Part shown: positions 33,401 to 43,859 of the stretch, one piece after another
Numbering within the stretch: the stretch's first letter is position 1
Layout of the letters: every line of letters starts with the position of its first letter
Source: Takakia lepidozioides
Taxonomy: Eukaryota; Streptophyta; Takakiopsida; Takakiales; Takakiaceae
Length of the DNA: 64,000 bases
Direction of reading: 5' to 3'
NCBI GenBank assembly: GCA_030704615.1
Contig: CM060732.1
Location: forward strand, 17,484,001 to 17,548,000
Made by a program: the position numbers and the translations under genes
Notes under the pieces: generated by a model
The model's database searches: none
Told to the model about the DNA's origin: nothing
The model's input: only the letters and a program-made list of their open reading frames with translations

Positions 33401-36173
33401 AGTTGGAACAGAGTAAGAGGCAGATGTCCCAGATGCAGCAAGCTTTGGAGGATGCAACAAATGAATTAAAGGTGGAAACTGAGAAAGTGCTGTTCCATGT
33501 TGCCGCAATGAAGGAAAAGCAGGCAGAGTTGGAAGAATGGAAAGAGAAGGCAGTCTCTGCAGCTGAGGACGGAAGCAAAATGAAGAGGGAGCTTGAATGC
33601 TCTTTGCAGAAATTACAGGATGAGTTATTAGGATGGGAGGAGAGAGCAGAGGACGGAAGAGCTTTGACCATAGAGCTCAAGCAGTCCATGCAGCTAGTCC
33701 AGTCCGAGATGATAGAATGGAAAGAGAAAGCCATTGGTGTGGCTGATGAGGGTATGAATGAGAGACAAAAGTTGGAGTGTGCATTGGAGGTTGTGCAAAC
33801 AGAGGTTGAAGTTACAAAAACCCAGTTGTTGGAATGGGAAGAAAAGGCACTATTGGCAGCTGCAGAGAATGTTTTGATGAAGGAAATCCAAATGGAGCTG
33901 GCAGAGTGGAAAGGAAAAGCTGTGACTGCCACTGAGGAGGGAAGGTCTGTGAAGGCAGAGCTTGAATGTGCAATCCAGGAATTGCAGGCGGAGGTGGTCG
34001 TGTGGAGAGAGAGAGCGCAAACTGCTGCTGAAGAAGGGATATCAGAGAAACTGGAGCTTCAAAACACTGTGAGTGCAGAGCAAGCAGAGCTTGGAGGGTG
34101 GAAAGAGACAGCTCAGAAGGGCAAGTGTTTGCAATTACAGCTTGAGTCTTCATTCAAAGAGACGCAAACAGAGCTACAGGAATGGAAAGAGAAAGCTCTG
34201 GCTGTTGCCAAGGAAATTGTGAACCTGAAGCTGGAACTAGACACTGCAATGAATTCCGTTGCTGACCTTACAGCTCAGCTGGAATTGCAGAAGGGCAGAG
34301 AATTATTCACAGAGAAACTGAACAAGCAGTTAGAAAGGGATCTACTGATTGCCAGAGAGGAGGCCCTGAAAAGGAAGGAGAAGATGCTGCACATACTTGC
34401 TCAACTGGAAAGCACACATTCCAGTCAGAAGGAACTTCAGGCACAGCTGCAAACCTGTGGTCCTCCATTTGCCGCTGTGGACAAGAGTCCTGAGAAAAAA
34501 GGAAATGGCACAGCTCTGGCACATGAGAAGGTATGTCTGTGACGTTCACATTGGCACTGGACTTTTGGAGTGCTGCTGTATGCAACAGAACTGTGCTTCC
34601 CTTTGGATTGGCAAAGATGTATTGCTGCATAAAGTGTGGAAAAGTATACAGAGTTACTTCACTGTATGGGCTTGAAAGGAACCTTGTTTCTTGAAAGCTT
34701 CAAAGTATTGTATGCTGGACTGGGTGCTACACATGCTTGTGCCAAATGCAGCTCTTCACAGTCTTGGGGGTTTTCTTACAAATGGCTGGCTATGTTGTTA
34801 TCACTATGCTGTTTTACATTTTCTGCTATGTATAAGTTTTTCCTCTATCAAATTCATTTCCATGACAAAAAATTGCAGGCTAGAAGGTCACATGCACAAA
34901 CAGGTAATGCCGAGGAGCTGCTGGTAGTCAGCCAACTTCTGGAAGATGAAGTCTGGTTGCTGAAGGCACATGCCCAAGGGTCCCAAAGTGAAGCTTGCCG
35001 TGCAGCTACAGACCTTGAAGCTGCCCTATCTAACCTCTCAGGAAAAAATCTGGTAGTGCGCCAGCTTAAGCTGGAGCTTTCACGATTGAGGTCCTCAGTG
35101 AGCAAGCTAGAGCTTGAGAAAGGTGCAACAGGTGAAGGAATCCAAGCACTGCCAGTGGCGGAAGATGGTGGTGAGCCCCCTGAAGTAGCAGGGAGAGTTG
35201 TGAGCCAGGAACAGCTTGGCCATTATCTTGAGCTCTGTGATACAATTGTCAGGTAAACATTCGCCATTCCACATTGCCTTGACTTTTGACAAAGCGAGTC
35301 TGTCAAAGACTCGAGATGTCTATGACGCTTGCTGGGCCCAAACCAGTCTCATTCCTAGCCGATCCTTCACCAACCCTGCCAAGAACAAAAATGTGTACTT
35401 TTGTGAATCGATTTTCAAGCCACCTGGATCATAGTCATTTAATCTAATGTCTATTTTCAAATTGCAGGAAAAACATTTGGCTGCAAAAGCAAGTTGATGG
35501 GCTGCAAAGGTAACTTCATTACCAATTTGTACTGTTTTCCATAGAGATTGCATTGCCCCCTTCAACCTATGGCTTTGAACTGATAATTCTCATTGTAACT
35601 CAAGCATCAAGTAGGAGTTGGTCTCTCTGCTGTGGCTGCACTTCTCTTTAATGTTGGATACCGAAGAGTACAGAGGCAGACAGAAGAAACTGAGAGAAAT
35701 GGCAGCGTGTGTCCGAGAGGCAGAGGAAACTTGTATCTTACTTGGGTAGTGCAACACATGGGTGCTGCAGGCGAAATAGAGGGCCGGAGAAACAAGTGGA
35801 AGGTCAAGTGGAAGGCTTGCAATCAACTGTGCTGTTCCAGATAAACAAGCAAGGGGATCAATCTCCCAACAGATCATTTCCCAGCCCCAAACGTGACCAG
35901 GACAACCTACGCGCAGCCAAGAAGCGAAATGTCGAGTCACCACGGCGGATAAACTCTGCCACAAGGCTCTCAATTGATGCAGGCAAGAGTCAGGTACTTG
36001 GAGAGGTGGACGAGAACTCACCCATGGCCCCCTCAACTGAAAGGTGTATGCCTCTGTACAGCCGTGGCTGTCCTCCCCTCAGCCCATCCCCTGTCCAGCT
36101 ACCCAAGAGATCGAGGCGTGGCTCCAGTGACTCCAAGACTGGTGAACTCCATCATTTGGAGTCTCCGTTATAA
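27438..36173 (+). CDS. Very long coiled-coil protein, at least 7 exons
   Basis: Exons: 27438-27515 (ATG), 27877-28500, 28772-29122, 29463-31550, 31702-34530, 34879-35252 and 35468-35509, all with GT-AG borders and matching phases, giving about 2,128 residues without a stop. The N-terminus (VSGLDSNMLPAPPMHIP) is non-coiled. Almost everything else is heptad coiled coil rich in E, K, Q and L, with no enzyme domain. In exon 5 (33538-34185) eight segments centred on W-K/E-E/G-K/R-A recur every 24-39 residues, mostly 28 or 32. The 3' end is unresolved. After exon 7 the reading frame either stops soon (about 35650) or, with a frame change, continues into a Ser/Pro/basic tail ending SKTGELHHLESPL at 36173. 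No signal peptide is seen. The family resembles plant filament-like or golgin-like scaffolds in style only; no function is assigned. It appears to be a functional host gene. Confidence 0.88.
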
Positions 36174-37890
36174 ATTTGTATTGTATGTTGGACTTTGGGA
36201 GGAAGGTGCGAACTGAGTTAGGAAGGGACTTGCACTCACTCAAAAGACTCTATTTGCTTAGAGTTCTGGAAATCCCTGTCTTCCATTTCTGGGGCTCCAA
36301 CTAGAGCCCCTTGGCTACTGATTATCTGACTATTTTGTGAATGTGATGGACAGAGAGCTCTGGATTTACATGGATATGATCAGGAGTAAGTACAAAGTGC
36401 CCCTTGACTGGCCACTATTTTTACCCACATCGTTTGCCCTATGGGGACAAGATCTCTTGTATTAAATTGTTGCGTTTTGCTGCTGTGTTATCTTGATGGC
36501 AGTCAACCTAATTTCTAGCTAGTCCATGTGTTTACTCGTTGAAGTGCATATCTTACACATTCAGTTTTATTCCATGTTTCACATCTTAGACTGCAGCCTC
36601 ATGCTTTGTTTTGCTGCTGTGTTATCTTGATGGCAGTCAACCTAATTTCTAGCTAGTCCATTTGTTTACTCATTGAAGTGCGCATCTAACACATTCAGCT
36701 CTATTCCATGTTTCACATCTTAGACTGCAACCTCATGCTTTGAGGCAGTGTGTTGTCTATACAGACACATCATGGACAATCGGAGTCTATTTTCCTCCAC
36801 CAAGACTGCTACTAACAAAGATCATGAACACAAGTTGTGAAATTTCTCAGTTTTGCAAGTCTGACTTCAGAAATTGTTTTCTGACACTTTCCATGAATGT
36901 CGACTTCTTTTCTGGAGAAATGAGCTTTCCAGGTATTGGACCTTCCATAGATATGTTGTACGTTCGTGGTTGAACTGTGTGCTAACATTGAGCTGGAACT
37001 CTCGAGTGACCTTGATGGGCCGTTTGAACTCTTGGTAATGCTGGGGTCAGCTGGCTTCTCCTCGCTCCTCTCTTATTGGCGCGCATGGCTCAAACTAACG
37101 GTTTGATGATTTCCTCTTCGACTGTTGAGATTGAACAGTGATTTCCAGACGAATAGGAGCAAGGTAATATTCGTCCCTGGTAGACTCTTCATTGCAGGGG
37201 TTCATGTAGTGCTCATAAGAGAAGAGCAAATATTTCTTTGCAAGAGAAAATGGTATTTCGCCAAGAACATTGGCATAGGGAGGGTTCCGGAAGGATGTAA
37301 GCATAGGCACTCTCTTTCTCAACTGGATTCCATACCATATGTTTCCTTTTGTTACGCATTCTCCTTTCTGTAGTCTCTATGCAAATTAAAATGTCTTGGA
37401 CTTCTTATTCTGAAGGGCTCAACTAAATATCAGTCCTTCATCTCCAACACACGTGTAAAATTGTTTGCTGTCCAAAGAGGAGTTAATGTAACTCTAAGGT
37501 GAATGATGAGAAGCAGATTGAGAGGAGCATGTCTGTTGAGCGGATCGTCACGTTGCAGTGCCGCTTTATACCTTTGAATTTGGAAAGAAGGCGCCCTTTC
37601 TTTTCAACATCAGATTTAAAAGGGCACTAAAGGTCCGTAATCCTGTGCGCAAAATTGATCACTCTCGATTGATCATTCCGCGAGTGAGTGGTCATTAAGA
37701 GTCTCCTGGAGACTGCAGGCTCTTACAATCATAATTGTATGGGGAATGGGCTGGTGTTGCGAACCTTGAGGCGCGATTATCTGAGTGTCCACCTACATGC
37801 GCTTCTCTGTATCTAAATGAGGTCTCCATCTTCACGAACACCTTCCAGAACCTCTCGAAGTTGAATCATGTGCATTTGGGGGTCGCGCTT
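36174..37890. other. 3' flank of coiled-coil gene
   Basis: Probable 3' UTR and intergenic DNA. It contains a 134-bp tandem duplication (listed separately). The ORFs are short and domain-free. Confidence 0.4.
36475..36742. repeat. 134-bp tandem duplication
   Basis: 36475-36608 and 36609-36742 are near-identical direct repeats. Both start TTTTGCTGCTGTGTTATCTT and contain CAACCTAATTTCTAGCTAG, and the two differ at only a few bases. The high identity indicates a recent event. Confidence 0.95.
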
Positions 37891-37894
37891 TTGT

Positions 37895-37912
37895 TATATA
37901 TATATATATATA
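37895..37912. repeat. (TA)n microsatellite
   Basis: Nine TA units, next to the first of two copies of a short hairpin that also ends the LINE at 38.2 kb. Confidence 0.95.
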
Positions 37913-37927
37913 AGAGCAGGGGACAGT

Positions 37928-38255
37928 AAGGAAAAAATAACCTTACAATGCCATGAAGGCTGAGGATCGAAGTTCCACTCAGAGCCATTCTTTTCCTTGT
38001 ATCATACTTCCTTTGTTTCAGAAGTGCTTTGAATATCCCGTGGATGTTGTAAAGCTTGTTGCTGGCCCCACTCTCTTTTTTGTGTCATGCTTTCTCCTGT
38101 CCAATAAGCTGTGGGAGCTTTGTGCGTACTTTGTAAAGTGTCATTTCAATTTATTTATTTTTTTAAAGGGTTTTTTCTAAGAGAACAGGGGGATTGTAGC
38201 CTTTTAAAACTTTATTAACAAGGTAAGGAAAAAATAACCTTACAAGAGCCATGAA
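37928..38255. repeat. Direct repeat of LINE 3' hairpin, 294 bp apart
   Basis: GTAAGGAAAAAATAACCTTA followed by CAA and (A)GCCATGAAG occurs at about 37928 and again at 38222. Each copy is itself a small hairpin (GTAAGG/CCTTAC). About 270 bp of unrelated sequence lies between. Confidence 0.85.
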
Positions 38256-41200
38256 GAAGCAGTGAACCAAGATGAAGCCAGCAGAATTTGATTGGCGACA
38301 AGAGCTCTGCCAACCACAGTGAGGTGCAGAGAACTCTGGTATGAAAACTTTCTTTTAAGCCCGGTAAGCACTGCAGCAAAGCGGGTTTCATCACTGAGAC
38401 CATGGCCGATTACATGGCCTAAGGATTCATGTGCTTGCCCATCATCAAGCCACTTTAAATCCAGATCCAATCCCCAAGGATCACAGTGATTTGTTGTGGA
38501 GCCATGAGGCAACAGGCTCAAAATCCCAACTGATTTTTGCCAATTGATTTTCAATCCCGACGCCGCACAAAAGTAGCCAAGAGAATTAAGAGTAGAAGCC
38601 ACATTGGAATTGGAACTGTTATCAATGTATAAGGTAGTATCATCAGCGTATAAGGAAGATCTAATAGAAGAAGCTGTTGGGTCCAAGGAATGAGAGTAGA
38701 CAAACCCAAGGAATCTTTCCTTTTATCCATGAGGTGGCCTAACCCATCAGCGGCAATGAAAAAAAAGAAGGGAGCCAAGGGGCAACCCTGTCTGATTGAG
38801 TTGAAAAGCGGAAAGGATCTAGAGAGGGGACCAGTGATCATCACTCTACTGGATGCAGATGACAGGAGAATGTTGATCCAGGACAAAAAATTCCCATTGA
38901 TTCCAGACGCCTCCAAAGCTCCCAGCAGATAGGCGGGCAGTTGATACTATCAAAGGCTTTCTGGAAGTCAAGCATCAAAATGGCCAAAGGCTGATGTTCA
39001 CTGAAGGCAGTTTGAAGAGCTTCGTTGGTAAGCAAGATATCGTCAAGAATCATCATATTCTTGATGTTTACTCGGGCCTAATGAGCTTAGGGAGCAAGGG
39101 TTGCAGCTGCAAAGCAAGAGCCTTTGCCAGGATCTTGTATGTAGAATTCAGCAAGGTAATAGGCCTATAATTGGTCAAGACATCACGACTTCCGGAGAAA
39201 GCTGAGAGGGCATGATACCCTTGTCAAATGATGTCGTTGGTCATACATAAGAAATAATCACCAGTGCATTCCCACATTTCCTTAAAGAATTCCACCGGTA
39301 GTCCATCCAATCCAGGGTCTTCATGGAGCTCAGGGACTCAGTAGCTTCAAGCAACTCCAATGAAGTGAATGGTTTGGATAACCTGGTCTGATCATTAGTG
39401 GATAGAAGGGGAGGAAATGATTGAAGGACCTCAGCTCTGGAGGCATCAATAAGAGAGATTCTGGCTGCAGGGAAAAGAGAACAGCAAAGTGGTTAGCCTC
39501 TTCAGAAGCCATATCCTTGGGCCTGGTTAAGGCGCAACCATTAGAATCAGTATGAAACCGATAAGAGTTGCCTCCCACCGCTGCTTAGCTTTTTGAAAAA
39601 AGTAGGCACTCATCTTATCTCCCTTTAAAGACCAATTGATCCTTGCCCTTATCCTCATGAAATTGTCTGTCTCGACCGCTAGGGCACCCAGGTTGCGCTT
39701 GGCAGTGAGGTAGGATTCCATTGTAACTAGATCAGGATTGCCACTTTCCATCCTTTTCTGGCAAAGAATAAGACACTTTGTGGCCTTGTGCCTTTTTGAC
39801 CTTTCAAGAGCCAAAGATTCTGAGAAGAGCTGGGCTTTCTTCCTAGTGGCCAGAAGCTTGTGCAAGAAGGAGACCGTACCTAGGAGACATGAAATCATTG
39901 CCAGCCGCTGACTAGACTTGTTTCAAAGTTTGAAGATATTCAGCCTTCTTCAGAATTGCTGGATTCAATTTGGAGCAGCCACGTCCTGTGGAATGCAAGC
40001 CAGGTGGGTTGAAAGACACCACCACTGCCGAAAGAGGTGACTGCGAGCAGTAAATCCTGTCCAGTGCCATACTTAGATTCGGGGGGAGCTTGAGATTGGA
40101 CCAAGTAAATCTGAGGCCAGAAGGAGAATCAGTATAGGCATCAGCCAATCCAACCGAGAAGCACTGAGCATATCCCAGGCGATTTGCTCTGTGTCTGAAA
40201 GGAAGTGGGAAGAGTGAGCCAAACGGTTGTTGTAATTGTCCACCATATTGAAGTCTCCCGCAATGACCCAGTTGATAATATGGGGGAGATTCACAATTTT
40301 TCCCCTAATAGAATCCCACAGGGCGGCTCGCTCCAATGAGGAGTTAGGGATATATATTGAGAAATGCAGTGTGACCGAAGCTGGAATCAGAGACGGTGAA
40401 GGCGCATTGAACACGGCCCTGTTCCCAAATTTGAACCTCCTGAATAGAAGAAGCCAGAGCCGGGTGACCAGTATTGCAGTACCACCATGAGAGGAAGCTG
40501 TCGTTGGGTTCCACCAACAAGAGGACTGAGGCCAGAAGGTGTTGCCTATAGAATTAATTTTGTTGATATCTAACTTGGTTTCTTGAAGGAAAATGATAGC
40601 AGGGGAGGACATGAGGGAAGTGGCCCACTGCTTTACCCTTCTATGCTTTGGCACCGTGGCATCGGATCCAATACCCCGCACGTTCTAGGAATGTACAGTC
40701 CAAGTCATGTAGGGAAGAACAAGCAGCCCATGGAATGGATTCCATGATTTGATGGCTGGGGGGATCTGCTGCTCCAGCGAGCAATGAAGAGAGTAACCCA
40801 TAGCGAGAGAAAGCACGGATGTAGAGAGCTTGCAGGGGCAGTCGAAGTGTTCACAAGCAGATTTTTCAAGATGGCCAGAAGGCAAAGGCATTGCCAATCC
40901 ACAACTGGGAAGAAGGCATACTCTCACAACTCCAAGGATGAAAGCAACGACTCCGGAGGTGTGCATAGGCCAAGGAGCGAAGCCAGTTATGGAGATGCCA
41001 GGAAGAATAAGCCCTGTTGCGGTCCCTGAACCAACCAGCTCAAGAGCTGGGCACAAAGAGGGGAAATCCCATCCAACATCAGAAAACCACTCAACTGAAA
41101 GCAGAAGATTGTGTCAGAGCTCACCGGGGAGGGTGAGACGATATCCAAGTCCATCAAGGTAAATATCTTGTCATCCGAGGGCAGGTCAGATTCTGATCTG

Positions 41201-42550
41201 GGGTTTCTTTGAATGTATAGAATCTGCTCCACTATTTTCATACCGCTGCTGAAGATGGCAGCCAAAAATTTCTTGTTCCCAGCGTCACTGAAATCCTCTA
41301 GGATCTGCTTCCCAGCCAGCCAATTTAGAAAGGAGAAGGAAGCGTCTTGCAGACTCAAATCAGAGCGTCTGATAGTAGGGATGAGCTGAATAGAATAGTT
41401 GCCAGAGGAGCATTGATGTAAGAATGAGACCTTCCCTGGGGCTGAGAATTTGAGAAGGGGAGGGGGTAGATAACACCCTGGGCTTTTTTGATGGAGGAAC
41501 ATCACTTGGAGACGCATCTTGCCTAGGCCTAAGGGGACCCTGCTAGTTGATCTCCTTGGCAGGCAAATCAGCTCCCTGTCTCTGAACAGTTGCCACAGAC
41601 AGAGAAAGCAGGTTAGAAATTTTAGCTTTCTTGTTCTGCGGACAGTCCGCCTTTATATGACCTTCCTTGTGACAGAGGATATACTGAGGCATTCTTGAGA
41701 TAGTGATGTAAGAGTTGTCCAAAGTGGGTAACTTCAAAGATTCCAAAATCTTTGAGGTTTCAGGCATCCACACTAGATCTTTGGTACCCCTGATTCCCAG
41801 GTGGGTCCCAGGTGGGATCCAGGTGTCCGTCCGAATCAATGCTGAGAAGATCCGAGTCCTCAAAATCATTCACATTCATAGAGCCGATGTATGCTCCAAA
41901 CTCAGCACCAATTTCTGGCAGGGAGCGGAGATAATTGCCAGGCAGGTAGGGTAATGCAATTATTCTTGGTCTACAAGTTACTCCCAACTTGTGCCCCCAA
42001 TCGGCAGACCATGGGAAAATGTGCACCCTGAAACTTGATTTCCTAACATTAAACTTCAAAGCTTTTGAGGCAAACTCCACAGAGCTAGACATGATTGAGA
42101 AAAACCCTATGCCCCAAGGATGACAGAAATGGGGAGTGAGCCCTCCATCCACTCCAAGTCAATGTTCTATTGTCCACATGCAAGCCCAATACCTATCTCT
42201 GACTCTTCCAGGGAAGTGTAACAAGATTCCCTGTTCTGAGAGAAGTTTGGAATGATCTTTGATTACTCCCATGTCCAGATTTAGAATCGGCCGGTCTTCA
42301 ATGGAGACCGCAGCAGCCTCACTCCAGGCTTCGGTTTGTCTATCAGGCCCAGAGAAGAGGAAAAAGGAGTAGAACCAAGCAAACCCGGGCCACCTTGTCT
42401 GCTATAGTTCGAGCTTCTCTTGCGTTCACGGTAGGGTCTGTTTGCACGGTATACATTGGATCTTGGTAGTCCGCCCGCAGCAGCATTGACACTGGCCATA
42501 GGAAGAGATGAGATGAAAAAGAGAACCCAGAATGTCGCGCACCTCACTTT
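38220..42550 (-). mobile_element. L1-type LINE, decayed
   Basis: Minus-strand non-LTR retrotransposon. ORF1 remnants lie at 42547-41000: an N-terminal segment (42547-42281), a DUF4283-like RNA-binding region (42152-41760), then a zinc knuckle with its first Cys lost (YILCHKEGHIKADC, about 41690). ORF2 starts near 40700 with NVRGIGSDATVPKHRRVKQW. Its endonuclease motifs are IIFLQETKLD and WVIAGDFNMVD. The reverse transcriptase follows with NYRPITLLNSTYKILAKAL, ILMLDFQKAFDSI, IRQGCPLAPFFFF and SSLYADDTTLYID (catalytic YADD near 38645). The conserved Trp of the endonuclease start is TAG (40685-40687), and many stops and frameshifts follow. The 3' end is AT-rich (AATAAAGTTTTAAAA), close to 38220. 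The RT thumb and the C-terminal zinc region look shortened. Dead copy. Confidence 0.88.
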
Positions 42551-42559
42551 GGTAAACTC

Positions 42560-43859
42560 CCCTTCAAGTCATAGTTACTCGCTTTGATGCGCGCGTCTAA
42601 CTCCCAAACTGGCCGCCGGGCCAACTCGGAGCTTCGGCTGCTCACTGAGGCATAACGGTCCCCCTTGCGCCTCAAAAAGACCCTCCACCACTTTGGCCTA
42701 CTGGAAATTCCCTTTGGTAGATGGCAGTCCGGAACAGCTCCCCACACCTTGGTCGCTTTCCGGCTCGCACGCTTACTCACTAGCTTTTGGTCACCAACGG
42801 GCTTGCACCGTTCTCGGGGTTACTACTCCCTATATATACTTCTGTAGGTGTCCGCGGGGGTTCCACAAGTAGCCCAGTCCAAATCTGGTGCACCACCACC
42901 TAGACCCTCAACCTTTCGTGGTGAGTCGCGGTGAGTCTTGGCCCACCCACCATGGCCCCAATGGACCGCGGTGAGTCCCAAGACTCCCCACGACTCCCAC
43001 CACAAGGCCTCAGCCTCATGGTGAGTCCTATGCCACCCCCACTACGACTCCCTACGTTACCACCACCCCTTGTGGAGCCCCCACCACCGCAACCCGGTTT
43101 GTGGGGCTCCACCTAGTGTGCGCCTCCGCCTCTTTGGGTGCCTTCGGCACTCAAGGGTGCTTCAACCCTCTTTCCTATTGGCTGCCACTGCCCCCACCAC
43201 AGGGGCAGCCCCTCTTGTGTCCCGACCCCGCCCTCAAGGCAAAGGGCCGCAACACACACCCCTACCAACGAGGAGTCGATGTCCTCATCGACTTGTCCCT
43301 TTTTGTGGAAACTAACATCCAAGTTGTGGCGTCCCACATCAAGGAGTTTGTTTCCGTACCATAGCATCTCATGGCAAAGAACCAAACCCCCACTTGACTC
43401 TACTCTCCACTAGCTAGTTCGGTCGATTTCCTCCAAGTTCCAGCCAAGGGTGGAGCCTCTCAAGCTCCACCCAGTGCATTCTTCTTGGCCCACTTCCAGG
43501 CCAAGGAACGATCCTCCCCGAGGATCGCATCGCCTTACTGCAACAACATTGCTTGCGACCGCTCATGATGCCGCTTTTTGGCATCACCCTGAGCAAGGGT
43601 TTACCTTGAACTTTTTTTACTAGAAAGATAACCTTGAACCAACCGTGCGCTCCAATCACTACAATTGGGTCTGCCTTGGAATGTTGGCCTGAGGTACGGG
43701 AACACATCGAAGTCGCACTACGACTGCGTCCCGACGCTTTTTACATTTTTGTTCGAACACGTCCTCTGTTTTACTGACTGGGTTTATCTGCAGGCAAAAA
43801 ACATTCGAGTGCTTGACATCAACCACTTAACCAACAAAAAAAAATTGCAAAGGAAAAGT
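42560..43859. other. GC-rich stretch, no gene recognised
   Basis: Pro/Cys-rich ORFs in several frames (for example 42931-43116 plus) come from C-rich low-complexity DNA with repeated CCACCAC and GGTGAGTC motifs. No domain is recognised. Short ORFs at 42780-42544 and 43707-43414 (minus) look like decayed transposon sequence but could not be assigned. Confidence 0.35.

Noticed and set aside
29505-34153. Several minus-strand ORFs of 70-205 codons across the coiled-coil exons
   Set aside because: They are Ser/Leu-rich antisense shadows of a Glu/Lys/Gln-rich coding sequence with good splice sites.
43070-43413. Pro-rich ORFs as extensin-like protein
   Set aside because: Open in several overlapping frames because of C-rich DNA; no signal peptide and no consistent repeat.
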